Below, in pieces: positions 33,501 through 45,800 of a stretch of DNA of 64,000 bases. The number at the start of each line of letters is the position of its first letter. Position 1 is the first letter of the stretch. This stretch comes from Thereva unica (lineage: Eukaryota; Arthropoda; Insecta; Diptera; Therevidae). Position numbers and translations under genes: made by a program. The notes under the pieces are model-generated. The model made no database searches. It saw only the letters and a program-made list of their open reading frames with translations, and was not told the DNA's origin. The stretch spans positions 97,576,070 to 97,640,069 of the forward strand of contig OX465282.1 in assembly GCA_949987705.1 (NCBI GenBank). Direction: 5' to 3'.

Positions 33501-34570
33501 TGTTACACGGAAAAGAGGCTGAAATTTAAATGCACCGTGTAATACTCAAATTTTACACAGACAGGTTTGACGTGAGTCCCAAGTGAATGGCCGTGTAATT
33601 TCACTCTTTAACATGTAGATGGCACTGAACCACCTTCGCAGTCGGGTCGCCACATTGGTGTGGCAGTCTTTCCCAGCCTCTATTGGAAAATATCCGAAAC
33701 ATCCGCAACTTGACCGGATTAATAGCAGAAACAACTACTTGCTGCTACGACGTTTTACTACTACATTTTCGTTAGCTCATTGGAGACTTTTTCCGTACAC
33801 GTTGGAACGGAATAAATAGCTAGACAATTATTACGTCCTGTTGCTGTTGGTAATTTTGACAGAACGACAGAAAAACAGCAGTTGGCGTTGTGATTGTTGA
33901 AATTTATTATTTTTTCTGTTTTTTTTACTTTTGTGGTTCTGATCTTTTCTAATTGCGGTTTAAATAAATAAAATATTTCATATTGAATGTTTTTATATTA
34001 TATTATTTTCTTCTGACTCTGAAACCACCGCATACGTCCCATTAATTATTAATAAATATTGTGATTATTTATGCGCCATCTGTTTGTGAAAAAGCATAAT
34101 CAACGATTGTCGGTAACAACTCTGGTTGATGTCTGAACTAATGATTTATGTACTAAACTAAAATTGCAACGAGCGATAAGTGAAGGCAACTTCAAGCTTC
34201 TGGACGAAAACAAAAGAACATACCACTAGGCTCGAGAAAAGGGACGAGGGTTCCAGAAGTTAAATAAAGGTGGAGCTTGGATATAAAAGCGGCTTGCAGG
34301 CGCTGAGAGAGTCAGTTTTGATTTGAAAGGCGATAAAAGTGTTCTAAAGTGAGAACAGTGAAAAGCGGTGATAGAAAAGTGAACTATAAAGCGATAGATA
34401 GAATTTAATAGGGCGAGTTATTAAATTGAAAGTGATTATAGTGAACTGTAAGAATTGTGTTTGTAATTAAATTGTGTTTTGATTTGTAATAAATAAATTA
34501 TTGTGTGGATAATTAAAAAGTGTATTCCTTAATTAATCCTACGAATCCGTTAAGCCGTAAAAACGTAACA
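33501..34570 (+). repeat. probable 5' LTR of a gypsy-like element
   Basis: The 3' edge is firm: GTAACA at 34565-34570 is followed by a primer-binding-like site, and the last 54 bp recur at 35872-35925. The 5' edge is inferred from TGTTAC at 33501, which mirrors the terminal GTAACA, giving an LTR of about 1070 bp. A TATAAAAG box at 34279-34286 would place transcription start near 34310. The left edge is uncertain. Confidence 0.5.
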
Positions 34571-34572
34571 AT

Positions 34573-34589
34573 TGGTGTCAGAAGTGGGA
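34573..34589 (+). other. primer-binding site of the LTR element
   Basis: TGGTGTCAGAAGTGGGA directly after the LTR end, in the correct place and with the TGG start expected of a tRNA 3'-end-complementary primer site. Confidence 0.6.
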
Positions 34590-34681
34590 TTAATTAAGAG
34601 ATAAAGTGAATTAAGTGAACTTGAAAAATAATTGTGATTGGAATTTAAATTGTGCGTGAGAAATAAGGACTTATTAATAAA

Positions 34682-35523
34682 ATGGGTCGAAAGCTAGTGG
34701 ATTTACGCACTGTAGAGTTGAAAAGAGAATTAAGCAAACGCTCGTTGTCAACGGTGGGGGCTAAAAATTCCCTAACCGCCCTGCTTTGAGAAGCTATGAT
34801 GAACAAAGGTAAGGATCCTGAAACCTACATGTTTGAAGACGAGGTAGAAACAGAGCCAGAAGAAGCGACAGTGAGTATGGCAGAACTTCTTAAAACATTG
34901 ATGGGGATGAAAGAGGCGCAAGAACGGCCATCAGCTGCGCAAGGACGTGCATCAGCAGAGATGAAAGAAGCGACAACAGAGATCAAGGCGGAAATGTTGG
35001 CGTTAAAAGATGAACAAAAAATGTTAACAGTAGTTCATGGACGTTCGATCGCAGAACTCAAAGAGTCGATGGAAAAACAGAAGAACCAGCTGGAGCAGAA
35101 AATCGAATCATTCTCACTGTCTGTCGACAATAAACTGGATAACATGAAAGAAAATGTAAGGAATGATCTGGAAAGTCTCGAATTCTCCATCAAGGCAAAT
35201 GTAAGCAATGATCTGGGAAAACTCGAAATTGAACCAGAAACCGTCAGAGCCGATCTAGAAAGGGTAAAGATTCACCACCCAGCGGCAGAATCCCACGAAG
35301 TCATCGGAGTTAGGAAATTGCAGCCTCCAACTTTCGACGGGCAAAGCCCATGGTCTACTTATAAGCTCCAATTCGAAGCAGCAGCAGCAGGCAATTTCTG
35401 GACTGAGGAGGGGAAAGCAACGGCCTTAACGTTGTCACTAAGGGGCACAGCAGCAGAAATATTGCAGTCAATACCAGCAGAACATCGCAACAGCTACGGG
35501 TTCTTAGTGTATGCCGCTTTTCA
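34682..35523 (+). pseudogene. gypsy-like Gag with SAP domain, truncated
   Basis: It begins MGRKLVDLRTVELKRELSKR, a SAP-type helix-extended-helix found in insect Ty3/gypsy Gags, but a TGA near 34787 interrupts it. The second frame (34796-35653) gives a long charged coiled coil (about residues 30-150), then the capsid-like KLQPPTFDGQSPWSTYKLQF and ATALTLSLRGTAAEILQSIP. The frame then runs into a foreign 200-bp repeat at about 35524. Protease, RT and integrase are gone. A dead remnant. Confidence 0.8.
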
Positions 35524-35524
35524 A

Positions 35525-35722
35525 GATACCCACATACATACAAAAAATTGTCAATTGACAACTTGCAAGAAATCGCAGGACCGAAAACCTCTGGCTAATT
35601 CCTGCACTAGGGGAAGTGAAAATTTCCCCGCTTTTTCTTGCATGAGAAAGTAAAGTAACACAAATTGGGGAAATTTTTGTCCCGCGGGATCCCACATTCG
35701 AGTTCTGGAACAAAGCTAATCA
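35525..35722 (+). repeat. interspersed repeat inside the LTR remnant
   Basis: Second copy of the 27025-27222 repeat. It replaces the Gag C-terminus, so either it inserted and later deletions removed the rest of the LTR element, or a recombination joined the two. Confidence 0.8.
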
Positions 35723-35871
35723 CAATTTTTCTTCAGTTTGTTTACTGTCATTCCCGGTGCGTTTCTTTATTCATTCTATTCTGAATATTCCATCAAGTAT
35801 TCTTTTTATTCTGTTCCTTCTATGGAATGAGTAAAGAAACACACTCACAGTGTCACAAGACGGGAACTATC

Positions 35872-35925
35872 AAAGTGTATTCTTTAATTAATCCTACGAA
35901 TCCGTTAAGCCGTAAAAACGTAACA
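35872..35925 (+). repeat. 3' LTR remnant (last 54 bp)
   Basis: Matches the 3' end of the 5' LTR (34517-34570) with one mismatch, ending CGTAAAAACGTAACA. The rest of the 3' LTR is missing. Confidence 0.85.
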
Positions 35926-35956
35926 ATACTTATGGCACTGTGTGAATAGGCTCATT

Positions 35957-36278
35957 GGGGGTATTCAGACGGTGCAAATTCATGGCAAGTAAAACCGGTT
36001 TTATAGATGAGAGAGGGAAGGGAGCGGAAGAACTTAACGAAACATTTTTCACGCAAAAGCAAACGCGTGAAAACTTACACACATATAAAATGTTACTTCT
36101 ATCTCTTCTTTTCTTTAGCTCTGTTTTTGTTTGACAAGTGAATTTTATTTACAATACATTTAAGCGTTCCTGTAAAGTTTTCAAATGTTCTAAACACAAT
36201 TACGCCCCGCGTGTGTTCCGAGGGGTTGAATAAAACCGGTTTTGCTCAGCACACTTATGGCAGCGTCTGAATACCCCC
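35957..36278. mobile_element. 322-bp MITE with target duplication ATT
   Basis: Inverted ends GGGGGTATTCAGACG and CGTCTGAATACCCCC, flanked by ATT (35954-35956 and 36279-36281). A second copy in reverse is at 8866-9190. Just to the left, 35928-35956 looks like a stub of the same family. Confidence 0.85.
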
Positions 36279-36365
36279 ATTTGCCATCTTTTTTACATCG
36301 TCAAACGTCTAGAGATTTTCAAAAAATAAACATCTGTTACATGTTCAAACTACTGTGAGCACATT

Positions 36366-36702
36366 AGGCCCCCATCCACGGTCAAACAAATCGTCAAACC
36401 AATTTTCGACAAACAACGCACACATTTATGCTTTGACATTTTTGGCCATCAACGAGGAAAACTTTCTTCAAACATCCCGAGCGACATTTCATATAATCTA
36501 CTGTAAACAAAGCGAACTTTACATGGCACACAGGCAAAACTCACACACACATTTAAGCTGTTTGAAGGAAATATTAAACCAGACGAATATTTTCTTCAAA
36601 CAGCGGCCAACTTCGAAAACTTGTATTTTATACACGCACACTTGCAATTTTTTCGATGTTGGCCAGGAATTTGACGATTTGTTTGACCGTGGATGGGGGC
36701 CT
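36366..36702. mobile_element. 337-bp MITE with target duplication ATT
   Basis: Inverted ends AGGCCCCCATCCACGGTC and GACCGTGGATGGGGGCCT, flanked by ATT (36363-36365 and 36703-36705). Shares terminal architecture with the elements at 8509 and 44468. Interior non-coding. Confidence 0.85.
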
Positions 36703-36705
36703 ATT

Positions 36706-37924
36706 TACAACAAATTGGTTCCGTCCGTTATTAAAAGTTGAAAATTTGACATTTCGAAAATAAGTGTGAATAAAATAATTCATAGCAGCTGCTGTCCTCA
36801 CATTTGTTAGCCCCATGTCTTTTTCCGTATTCCCTTTCTTTCATAGTTAATTGTCAAATAAATTGTTTATTTGAATTTATATGACGGCTACTCGATTCAT
36901 ACAGAAACACCTGAAATGTGTAAAATAATTTACTCATTTCCATAGACGCAAACCGTCGAAAAGGAAATTTACTAATTGAAACGAGTTTTCCATACAAATT
37001 GACATTTGAATTGCTATTTTGGCACAGGGCCTAAAAAAAAGCAATTTGTGGAAACATCCAGAGGCTAAATTATTAATAAAAGCGCGATAAAAGAAAGAAA
37101 AATAATAATAGCTTCAAATGCAAACTCAAGTTAATATGCCGCTTCAAATACGCGAGCATATACACGCTCGAGTTCTTAAAGATTTCCAAGCCTTCGAGAG
37201 CTCAAGAATTCATGGTAAAGTAGTGTCTCGTCTAGACTCGGGTGAGTTTCCAAGTAAGATCTCAAAACATCATTACCGAAGTTTCATGACCCACTCAATA
37301 CGAACTAGTACAATTTTCGGTTCGGTTTCATGTAACAAGTGACCGACAAAAAAAAAATTGTGCCAAACATGTTCTGAGTGGGTTCATAAATTTTTGCTTG
37401 GTTGAGTAAAATTTTCTGTCGGAGTGCCATGTAACTAGCGACTGAAAAATGAACCCAAGATTGAGGTTCTGTGCATATTTTGTTATTATCTGCAACAGTG
37501 TTTAGTGGTAGTAAGCTGGTTAGTTTTTTTTGGTTCATATTAAAAGAAATATTTAAAAAATTAACATGGCAATTCGTCAAAAAAAATTATCCATTTTCAC
37601 GGAAAAATTCACCGAACAAAACTGACTAAAAGAAACTAAATTTCGGTAAAACATATAACACTCGACCGAAAATCCAAACACAGTTCGAATTAAGTTCAGT
37701 TGGCGTTCGGTTGCCATGTAACCAGTATGTAAACGCAATAAATGCGCACAAGAGTGTACTGCAGTAAAGTCTTTAACTTTTCATCATTCTAGACGTGCAC
37801 TAAATTTTTATACCACTTTTAGACAGCTCGCTGCAAACTTCATTCTTGTTTAATTTCAAATTTATTGAATCGAGGCGAATCCATACGTTACTGTTATTTG
37901 TTACATTTTCCAATAATATTAATT
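36706..37924. other. intergenic with repeat pieces
   Basis: A fragment of the TTCCGTCCGTT MITE lies near 36718-36760. The segment 37030-37240 is shared with 63300-63550 (ATATGCCGCTTCAA, ACGCTCGAGTTCTT, TTTCCAAGCCTTCGAG). The rest up to the Pch2 start shows no gene; the Pch2 promoter must lie here. Confidence 0.5.
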
Positions 37925-40900
37925 ATGGATTCACGCAGAAGTGCATCTATAGAAATCGAAGTCGCTAGAACTAGGAAGTAATTAAATGCATTAATTATTA
38001 AGACCGTTTCTTACAAATAAGTTTGTTGCAGACAAATAAACCAATCGGAGCTGGAATATAAACTCTTGTCCTTCATATCAACTTTAACTCCTTTCGCTAA
38101 GGGACAAGTAATTAATTGTGGCCAAGAGAATTCATTTGATTTAGCTGAATATGTCGAATCAATTTCAGTTGGCAATAATTTTAAGGTAGCCCTTGTTTTT
38201 TTGAGAATGCACTAACTACCTGTTGTGCTTACATTCCATTTCTAGGTTCCAATCGAAAAGGAAAGCGTTCAATTTTACTTTTATAAAAACTATGAAAGAG
38301 GGCCGGAAATAGAAACGTTTGAGGTATTAAAGATTGATGATAGTCGGCGATATTTAAATTAATTAAAAATTTCCAGACCATGGATGAAAACGGGGAAGAA
38401 ATTCCTGCTTCTAATCATTGGCTTCTACCATCACGGGAATTTGTAGGACTGTGGGAAAGTCTCTTGTATGAAGACGATCTAAAAGAGAATGTATGATACA
38501 ATTAATATTCATTCCAACTAAATAATAATTAACATTGTTAATTTAGTTACTAAAATTTGCCGAAACTGCTATGATATTTTCGAGTTTAAACGTTAACACA
38601 AACATAATTTCATGTAATAGAATGGTTCTCCTTCATGGGCCTCCAGGAACAGGCAAAACTAGCTTGTGTAAGGCGATAGCTCAGAAACTATCTATAAGGC
38701 TGTTGTCTATGTAAGAGCTATAACTGATGTGATGATTGAATTAAGTCTATAAAACTTGTTTTCAGGTATAAGCACACGCATTTAGTAGAGATTAACAGTC
38801 ACAGCTTGTTTTCCAAGTGGTTTTCCGAAGTAAGTGAATTTGATAAGTCTATTAATGTCATATTAAAGCTTACGATTTTATAGAGTGGGAAGCTGGTGAT
38901 GAAACTATTTTCTAAAATTAAAGAAATTGTGGCACAACCCAAGTCTTTAGTTTGTGTCTTAATAGATGAGGTGGAATCAATCGCGTATTGCAGGGATTCT
39001 GTATCAGGTAAAATAATTTATGAATAAGTTTTAGTAAGGGCAGGAAAAACATGAGCTAGAAATGCTATACTTAAAAATAATAGGCAGGCTTTAATATGGG
39101 GTGAATTTTTCTTGGTTTTCATGTGAAAGTGTCTTCTCTGAAACAGCTGATGATAGTAAGTACATCTGACTGTATGTCAACTTTGCCCTTTCAAGTCGAC
39201 AAGTACGGCACGGCCATATTACTCAGTCTAATTGAAGGATAAGGACTTGAGGAAAACTCCCGACAGGCCGTGGTCTGCAGGTCACCTCGTGATGCCCCAC
39301 AGATAGTTTGGGTAGGACACGATTATAAAATGGGTATGAGCCAGTACAATGCCATACTTCAATCGAGGCGAGGTGCTAAATGCAAAAATGACAAAACCTA
39401 GCAGTTTAAAAAAAGGAGGATAATAAATACCAACGAAGAACTTATTTTACGAGTGCATTTTACGACATGCATTAAACTGGCTTAGTAAGAAATTTATGCC
39501 TCCAGAATATATATTTATATTTTACAATCCCGCTTCGCCTAATTTCATGTTGGAAATTTCTCTTCTTCAAAAATAGTAAGAAATGTTTCTCCAGTTCGAA
39601 TTTACAATCTCACCACGGCCCAGTTTAAGCTGCCGCAAAAGAATTAAGAAATGTCTCTCCACTACGTCACACCTTGCCTCATTTAACTCGATATACACTT
39701 ATATAGTAGTAGGACATTATTTTTTAACAGGGACATTTAAAAAAATTCTAAAATTACCATCGTGTAAGAGAATATTGTACTGCCTCGTGTAAATGCGGCT
39801 CAACTCTACCCAGAGACACACAGGCAAAGATTATAGTTTAGCGCAGCAGATTGTTAATTCAAGTGTTAAAATGTTCTCGGCGGCATCGAAAACTTCAGAC
39901 TGAATATGGCCGCACTTGAGCTACCAAGACGGCATCGGAGTAAACCACCAGCCAGGTCAACGTTTATTAAGACCAAGGCTTCGAGTATCAATTACAAGAA
40001 ATTAAAATTCCTTCTTGATCTGTCATGCAGAGCGGCAAGATCAACACTTAACAAATTTCTAATTAGTCATACATTTTGTATTATACGTATAATGAAATAA
40101 TTATATTTATGTTCTTTTTCCAAAGTCGTAAAAAGCAGAAGTATTATAAAGTTAATTAGAAATAGTGCCTTTAAATTCAATTTCCCGAAACCAAACATTA
40201 AACGGAAAAGGTCAAGGAACATCTGTATCTAGAATGGATTATTGAAGGTAGCAGCTTAATCATAATTGAAGTTCAGGCATTCAAGCACGGACTGACGATA
40301 AATGCCCATACATATAAAGATTTTGGTCAATTTTCCAGGCCTGCAGGCCACGGCCGTGGTGATAATTGGCCTTAACTTAACAGCTACTGCATTTGTTGCG
40401 ACCCGCCAATCAGCTAATACATTAGTTACAAGACTTCGATTTTGTAATAAGAGATCTAACATGGCATACCTTAAATTCCATCTGGTTCGACAACTTTGGC
40501 GAAGAGATCTCACGAGTAAACTCAGCTTTTTTCGTTGTCATTTTTGTTAATTGGTCCATTTTTTATCTATCTCTTCTGAATCCAGCTTGGTATTCACTTA
40601 TTGCAGCTTCTGCATAAGGTTCCAGTTTGGGCCTATTTATATTTGTCATTATTTTATATACTGTGCTTAAAAGAGATATGCCTCTATAGTTCCCACAGTT
40701 GAATTTGGCCCCTTACTTGTGTATTGGGCAGATAATGCTTTGTTCCCATTCTTCAGGCATTTTTTCGTTCCTCCACATGCAGCATAGTAATTCATGTATA
40801 GCTGCTGAGAGCGATTCGCCTCCTTGTTTGATCAACTCAACTCTAGGATGTTATCAATTCCTGGAGATTTGTTGTTTCTTAAGGATCGTATGGCACATTG

Positions 40901-42695
40901 TACTTCTTCCAGAGTGCGTAAATTTGTTTCTCTGGTGTCATTCATCGTTATGTTGTAGACGGGAATCTAGTACATATTTGGTGCTTTCATTTGCGTTCAG
41001 CAGCTCGCTTAAAAATTCCTTCAATCTTTTCAATATATTTTTGCTGCCTGTGACTATAGTGCCTTCTTTTGTTCTACATATACCGGAGGAGGGTTTGAAG
41101 CCTATCTTGAAGAAGTTTATTTCCCTGTATGTTTTGGGCAAAGTTTTTCTCTTCTCTCAAGATGTAATTGTTGAGGAATTGCCTTTGCTTCTTCTTGCAG
41201 CAATTCTTGTTTCCCATATTTCAGTTTCTTGCTCCTCGTCGGTCTCTTTATGTATATTTTTCTATTTCTATTTCTGGCTTCTATAGTTATTTTACACTCC
41301 ACATCGTACCAATCATTGGCGCTCGCTGTGCGTTTGTAGCCTACAGTTTTCTTCGTGACATCTGTTAGTATCGTCTTCAGTCTTGCTCATTTTCCCTCAA
41401 CTGTATCCGCATTATTTATGTTTAAACTTAGACCTCTTCTTTCTGCTAGAGTTGCCTGATATCTCTCCAACACAGTCCGCTTTTGCAAGCGATCGACGTC
41501 GAATTTCTTTTTGTGTGGTGGAGTGTTATGCCTCCTGAAACGAGTTGAATCTCATTAACCAACCGAGACATGCGCTTGGAGGAGCGGGGAAAAGCTAGGA
41601 AAGACTATGACCGGAGGAATCAGGAATATAAAGAGCGAAGAAGAAAGAAGGTAAGTTATGTAGGTGGGAAAAATCGGAAAGCAAAGGATCGTGGTACGGC
41701 CGGGATTCGAACCCGGGAGCTCTGGGATGGTAGCCAGGCGCCTTAACCCTAGTCTTGCAGTCCTTGTCTAGGTTCTGTGGTTTCCCGATTCTGGTCAATT
41801 CGGTAGGTCGACCACACTCCTCCTTTCACACCCTGGACATAGGACCAGACGACGGCAGAGTTTTGTAAGCGGATACCATTATACCCCCTTACAACTATGT
41901 TTATGCGTGCCTAAATTTCAGTTTAGAGGGTGACTTTGAGGAAGGTTAATTCTACAAAGTAAAAGCGATGAAGGCTTTCCACTTATTTCTTTCGGGTGAT
42001 TATAATGCTGAATACTACGAGATTCGATTTTTTCACAATGCGTAACAGTTTAAAAAATTACACTCCGTCTCTGGCCATTAGTTTTTCTAACACATTTACT
42101 TATAGAAACAACATTTATAATAGAATTTGTCTTCCAGGATCTGAGCCGAGAGACGCTTTACGAGTTGTTAATGCAGTATTAACTCAATTAGATCAAATAA
42201 AAAATTACTCAAATGTCCTCATCTTCACAACATCAAATTTAACATCAACAATTGATTTAGCATTTATAGATCGAGCGGATATTAAACAGTACATTGGATT
42301 TCCTACAATTAAAGCGATCTATGAAATATATTCTTCCGCAATTAAGGAACTTCTGAGGGTAATTCTCCGTCAAAATACTTCAATAAAAAAACTGATTCTT
42401 AAATTCATTTCAGGTTGGTCTTATCACTGAAGGCGAATTCGTGCCATATGATTGCCTTGATTTGCCAACAAAAACTATTGATGATACCTTAAATATAAGC
42501 ATTAAATTACTAAAAGTATCTGAAGATAGTGTGGGGTTAAGTGGAAGAACACTGCGAAAAATTCCATTTTTAGCACATGCATATTTTATTAAGAGTGATA
42601 AGACAAGTTTAGAAAATTTTATTGATTCAATGGCGGCAGCTGTTAAAAGAAATAAATGTGATCAAAAACTTTTAAACAATACAGAGATTCTTTAA
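37925..42695 (+). CDS. TRIP13: Pch2/TRIP13 AAA+ ATPase (pachytene checkpoint protein 2)
   Basis: Nine exons: 37925-37977, 38032-38185, 38246-38323, 38377-38490, 38547-38710, 38766-38829, 38884-39007, 42138-42358 and 42414-42695. All introns are GT-AG, and the summed CDS is 1254 nt, giving 417 aa (human TRIP13 is 432). An N-terminal substrate-binding region is followed by the AAA+ core: Walker A GPPGTGKT (exon 5), Walker [12 protein letters not shown] (exon 7), sensor [13 protein letters not shown] (exon 8) and sensor [14 protein letters not shown] (exon 9). The protein remodels HORMA-domain proteins such as Mad2 and the meiotic HORMADs, acting in spindle-checkpoint silencing and meiosis. Eight introns, seven of 53-60 bp and one (intron 7) of 3130 bp filled with repeats. 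It ends tail-to-tail with PARS2. All catalytic motifs are intact. Confidence 0.95.
40256..41330 (-). pseudogene. LINE fragment (CR1/RTE-like RT N-terminal region), antisense in Pch2 intron
   Basis: Read on the minus strand it shows a pre-RT block ([20 protein letters not shown]), [32 protein letters not shown], then in shifted frames [21 protein letters not shown] and the palm start resembling the GNYRGISLL region. Many stops: dead. Confidence 0.7.
41521..41750 (-). mobile_element. tRNA-derived SINE, reverse copy
   Basis: On the minus strand it has the B box GGTTCGAATCC (41702-41713 region), a TAGCCAGG-like A-box area in reverse, and the same body as the SINE at 1846. Its tail contains CGTTTCAGGAGGCATAACAC, a phrase also found in the LINE 5' UTR near 15280-15300. 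Confidence 0.8.
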
Positions 42696-42804
42696 ATCTC
42701 GATAACATCATTTTCTAATTATCATTTGATATTTTTATTAATTTTATATGTATGTAACATGTTTAAAGAAATTAAGAACATCAAAATCAATTTTTTTTAC
42801 TTTT

Positions 42805-42820
42805 TTTATTCAATAATAAA
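42805..42820. terminator. bidirectional poly(A) signal pair between Pch2 and PARS2
   Basis: TTTATT at 42805-42810 is AATAAA on the minus strand, 79 bp beyond the PARS2 stop. AATAAA at 42815-42820 on the plus strand is 120 bp beyond the Pch2 stop. If both are used, the two mRNAs overlap at their 3' ends by some tens of bases. Confidence 0.55.
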
Positions 42821-42888
42821 TGTACAAATTTTGTATTTTTTTTTTGTTTGTTTTTAAGTAAAATTTAAGCGACTATGAACATATATTT

Positions 42889-45800
42889 TTAAATTACAGC
42901 TTCTTGTTTAGAATACGAATTAACTAATTGAATATTGGAACTTAAATTTGATATTTCAGTTAAAAGTTCGTGAAATTCAAAAAATTTTGATACATTTTCT
43001 TTTGTATTAAATATTTCAAATTTTGGTTTAGCATCCATTACTTTCGATCCTATTACTATTATTAAAGGAATTCCCAATCTGTAAAGAAGAATAAAGATTG
43101 CGTTTTTTATTAAAACCAGTTGAATTATAATCAATATCAGGCAATAGCGATAACCCTTCGATAAAGCGATATTCTAATACAACATATAGTGGGACCAAAT
43201 CCAAAAAAGCTGTCCAAAAGTCTAAAAAGAAGTTACTAGATTGCGGGGGGGGGGGGGGGTTGGTTCGAGGACACTTCCAATAGTGAGCAATCAGTCACGG
43301 AAGGTTAGATTTTTTTCTACGGACTGATAAATTTTAGTTGCTACTCTATTTTTTTTTGCTTATTTTTAAACGTTAATATTGTGAAAAAAAGGTTAACGTT
43401 TTCAAACCGCTATGAAAAATTAGGAAGGTATGTAGAGTATAAAAAAATTGTAGCAGACCCATTAAGCAAGTATATAATACACAGTAAGCATCTACTACAC
43501 GTGATTCTTATGAATTAGGGGATTGTAAGAATGCGATATATTTTGGACAACAAGTAATATTGCACCCCTGCAAAACTTGCTGTGCGTTTTTGGTGAAATT
43601 GTAATCCTTCACCTCCAAAAACAATTCGCTGCCCAAAGTTGCCCCTCCGTGTTTTAAGGGGTCACATACGTGCAGCACATCCAAAAATGAAGGTTGTGGA
43701 GGGAATTTTTTCAACCGTATATTGCAAAAAAATTTGAAAACTATTAATCACATATTACTCATTGTTCCTTGAGAAACAAAAAAAATGTTTGAAAACAAAT
43801 ATTTCAACGAAAAGTTTTCAAAATGGTGTTGTTGCCACTTCATTAAAACTGAACGTATCCGAAAAACGTCAAAAAATTCTTGTAATATAAGGTTACAGTA
43901 TATTTTTTTATTTTTCATTCAAGTCTATGTCAGAAGATGTTGTTAATTTGCTGTTACCACCACATATAGAAAGTAGTGATAATGTTTCACAAAATGAAGA
44001 TTTAAGTTCTAAATATACAACATCAGAAGATATACAACTTTTACTTGTATTCACAATGATTTTCTTCTGTAATTGCAATTGCATTCTTAAAAATTCTTAT
44101 TTTATTTTTCTAATAAACAATAACTTCCTAATAAAATAACTTGCTTATATAAAATTGTTCAAAAGTATTAAAATTATATTAAATTTTTTTTTCGATTTTT
44201 TATTTAGGTTATGACTAAAAGACTCAATAGTTTGAAAATCGCAATTTCGACACCGTTTTCGTCATCAGCGACCCCGAAAACCCCTAAAGGTACCTTTACA
44301 TTATATGACATGTCATATGACTTTACTGTCAATGAAGTCAAACCTAACAATGACATTTGTTTTTGACATGACATACGACATTCTGTCAAATTTTGTTTTG
44401 AATATTCTCTGTTTTGACTTGATTTATCATATGATTTTTCTATCAAAATTACAAGTTGATAATCTATAGGGGCCCATACACTACAAGGTTTTATGCGTAC
44501 AAACAAGGCGTTCAAACAAAGATTGACAGTGTGTGGTGAATTTGGTTTTTGGTTTTATGTTTGTCACAAGTTTGTCCCAAATATCAAAATGGTTTGATTT
44601 TTTCGTGGTTTTATCTGACAGTTCTGTGCATAACATAAAATTACAAAGGCTATTGATTACAACTTATTCCTAGTTAAAGAACTCATTTCGATTTGAAATC
44701 TTTAAAGGAAAATGAAAACCATAATAGTGTATGGGTAAGCTCGGCGTTCAAACAAGTTTGTCAGAAAGATTGTGGGACATGTTTGTACGCATAAAACCTT
44801 GTAGTGTATGGGGACCTTATCTTGCTTCGTATTGTGTTCACAGTTAATTTTGACAAGTCATAACAGAAATATTCAAAGCAAATTTTGACAGATAGTCGTA
44901 TGACATGTCAAAAACAAATGTCATTTGACATTTTATGTTAGCTTTGACTTTATTGACAGTAAAGTCATATGACAAGTCATATAATGTAAAGGTGCCTTTA
45001 GTGAGATGTTTTGGTATCATTTACTACAGTTTTTGACTATTGGGAGAGGTTATGTTAACCATATTGAGTCCGCCATTTTGAAAATCGCAATTTCGACACC
45101 GGATTCGTAATCAACAACCCCACTGTGCAACAGGGTGAATCCTGATTAGAAAAATATGTACATATTATATTTTTGGAGAGGATCATCAGGTCAAAGTCGA
45201 CGAAAGAGGTTCAACAATGAAGAATTTAAAGGCATTGGGTGCTTTCAGTAATGCAGTTTGCGCATATTTGCTTTTGTATTAGTTTCATTAAAGCAAGCGT
45301 GCATTTGCATAGAGTTAAAAAATGCAAGCATGCGAAGCAAATGTACGCAAGCTTTGCAAGTTTTACGATAGCCCTGCTGGAAAGGCGAAGGCCGTGGTGC
45401 TGCCGAGATTTGAGCCCGGGACCTTTGGGATGGTAGACAAACGACTACCGAGGAAAAATAAAGTATCTTGTTGGATATTTAGTTGTTTTTTTTTGGAAAT
45501 TCGAGTACATTTAACGTGAATAATACAAATCAAAAGTGCAGTTTTCCCCATAATTTGAAATGTAAGCCAGCGGTTTCCAAACTGAGGGCGCGACCCCCAA
45601 GTGGGATTCTTATATCTCAAAGGGAGGGCGCGGATGATTTTATCTTACTTACTGTATCACTGTTTAAGTTCTACTTATATTTGATTGTGTTTTTTTGTCA
45701 TTCAGTACCATTTTAGCTATGAGTCTACTCCCATAAAAAAACAACAATCGTTCAATTGTGAAGACTGTGCGTGGTTATCGTAAAAAATATGCTCATTCAG

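Larger units (their letters stand above)
39008..42137 (+). other. Pch2 intron 7, expanded by repeats
   Basis: The 3.1-kb intron lies between Walker B and sensor I. It holds a reversed LINE fragment (40256-41330) and a reversed SINE (41521-41750). The part 39020-40250 has no recognisable gene. Confidence 0.85.

Noticed and set aside
43927..44139. small plus-strand protein in the PARS2 intron
   Set aside because: AT-rich, no domain, no splice or promoter evidence.
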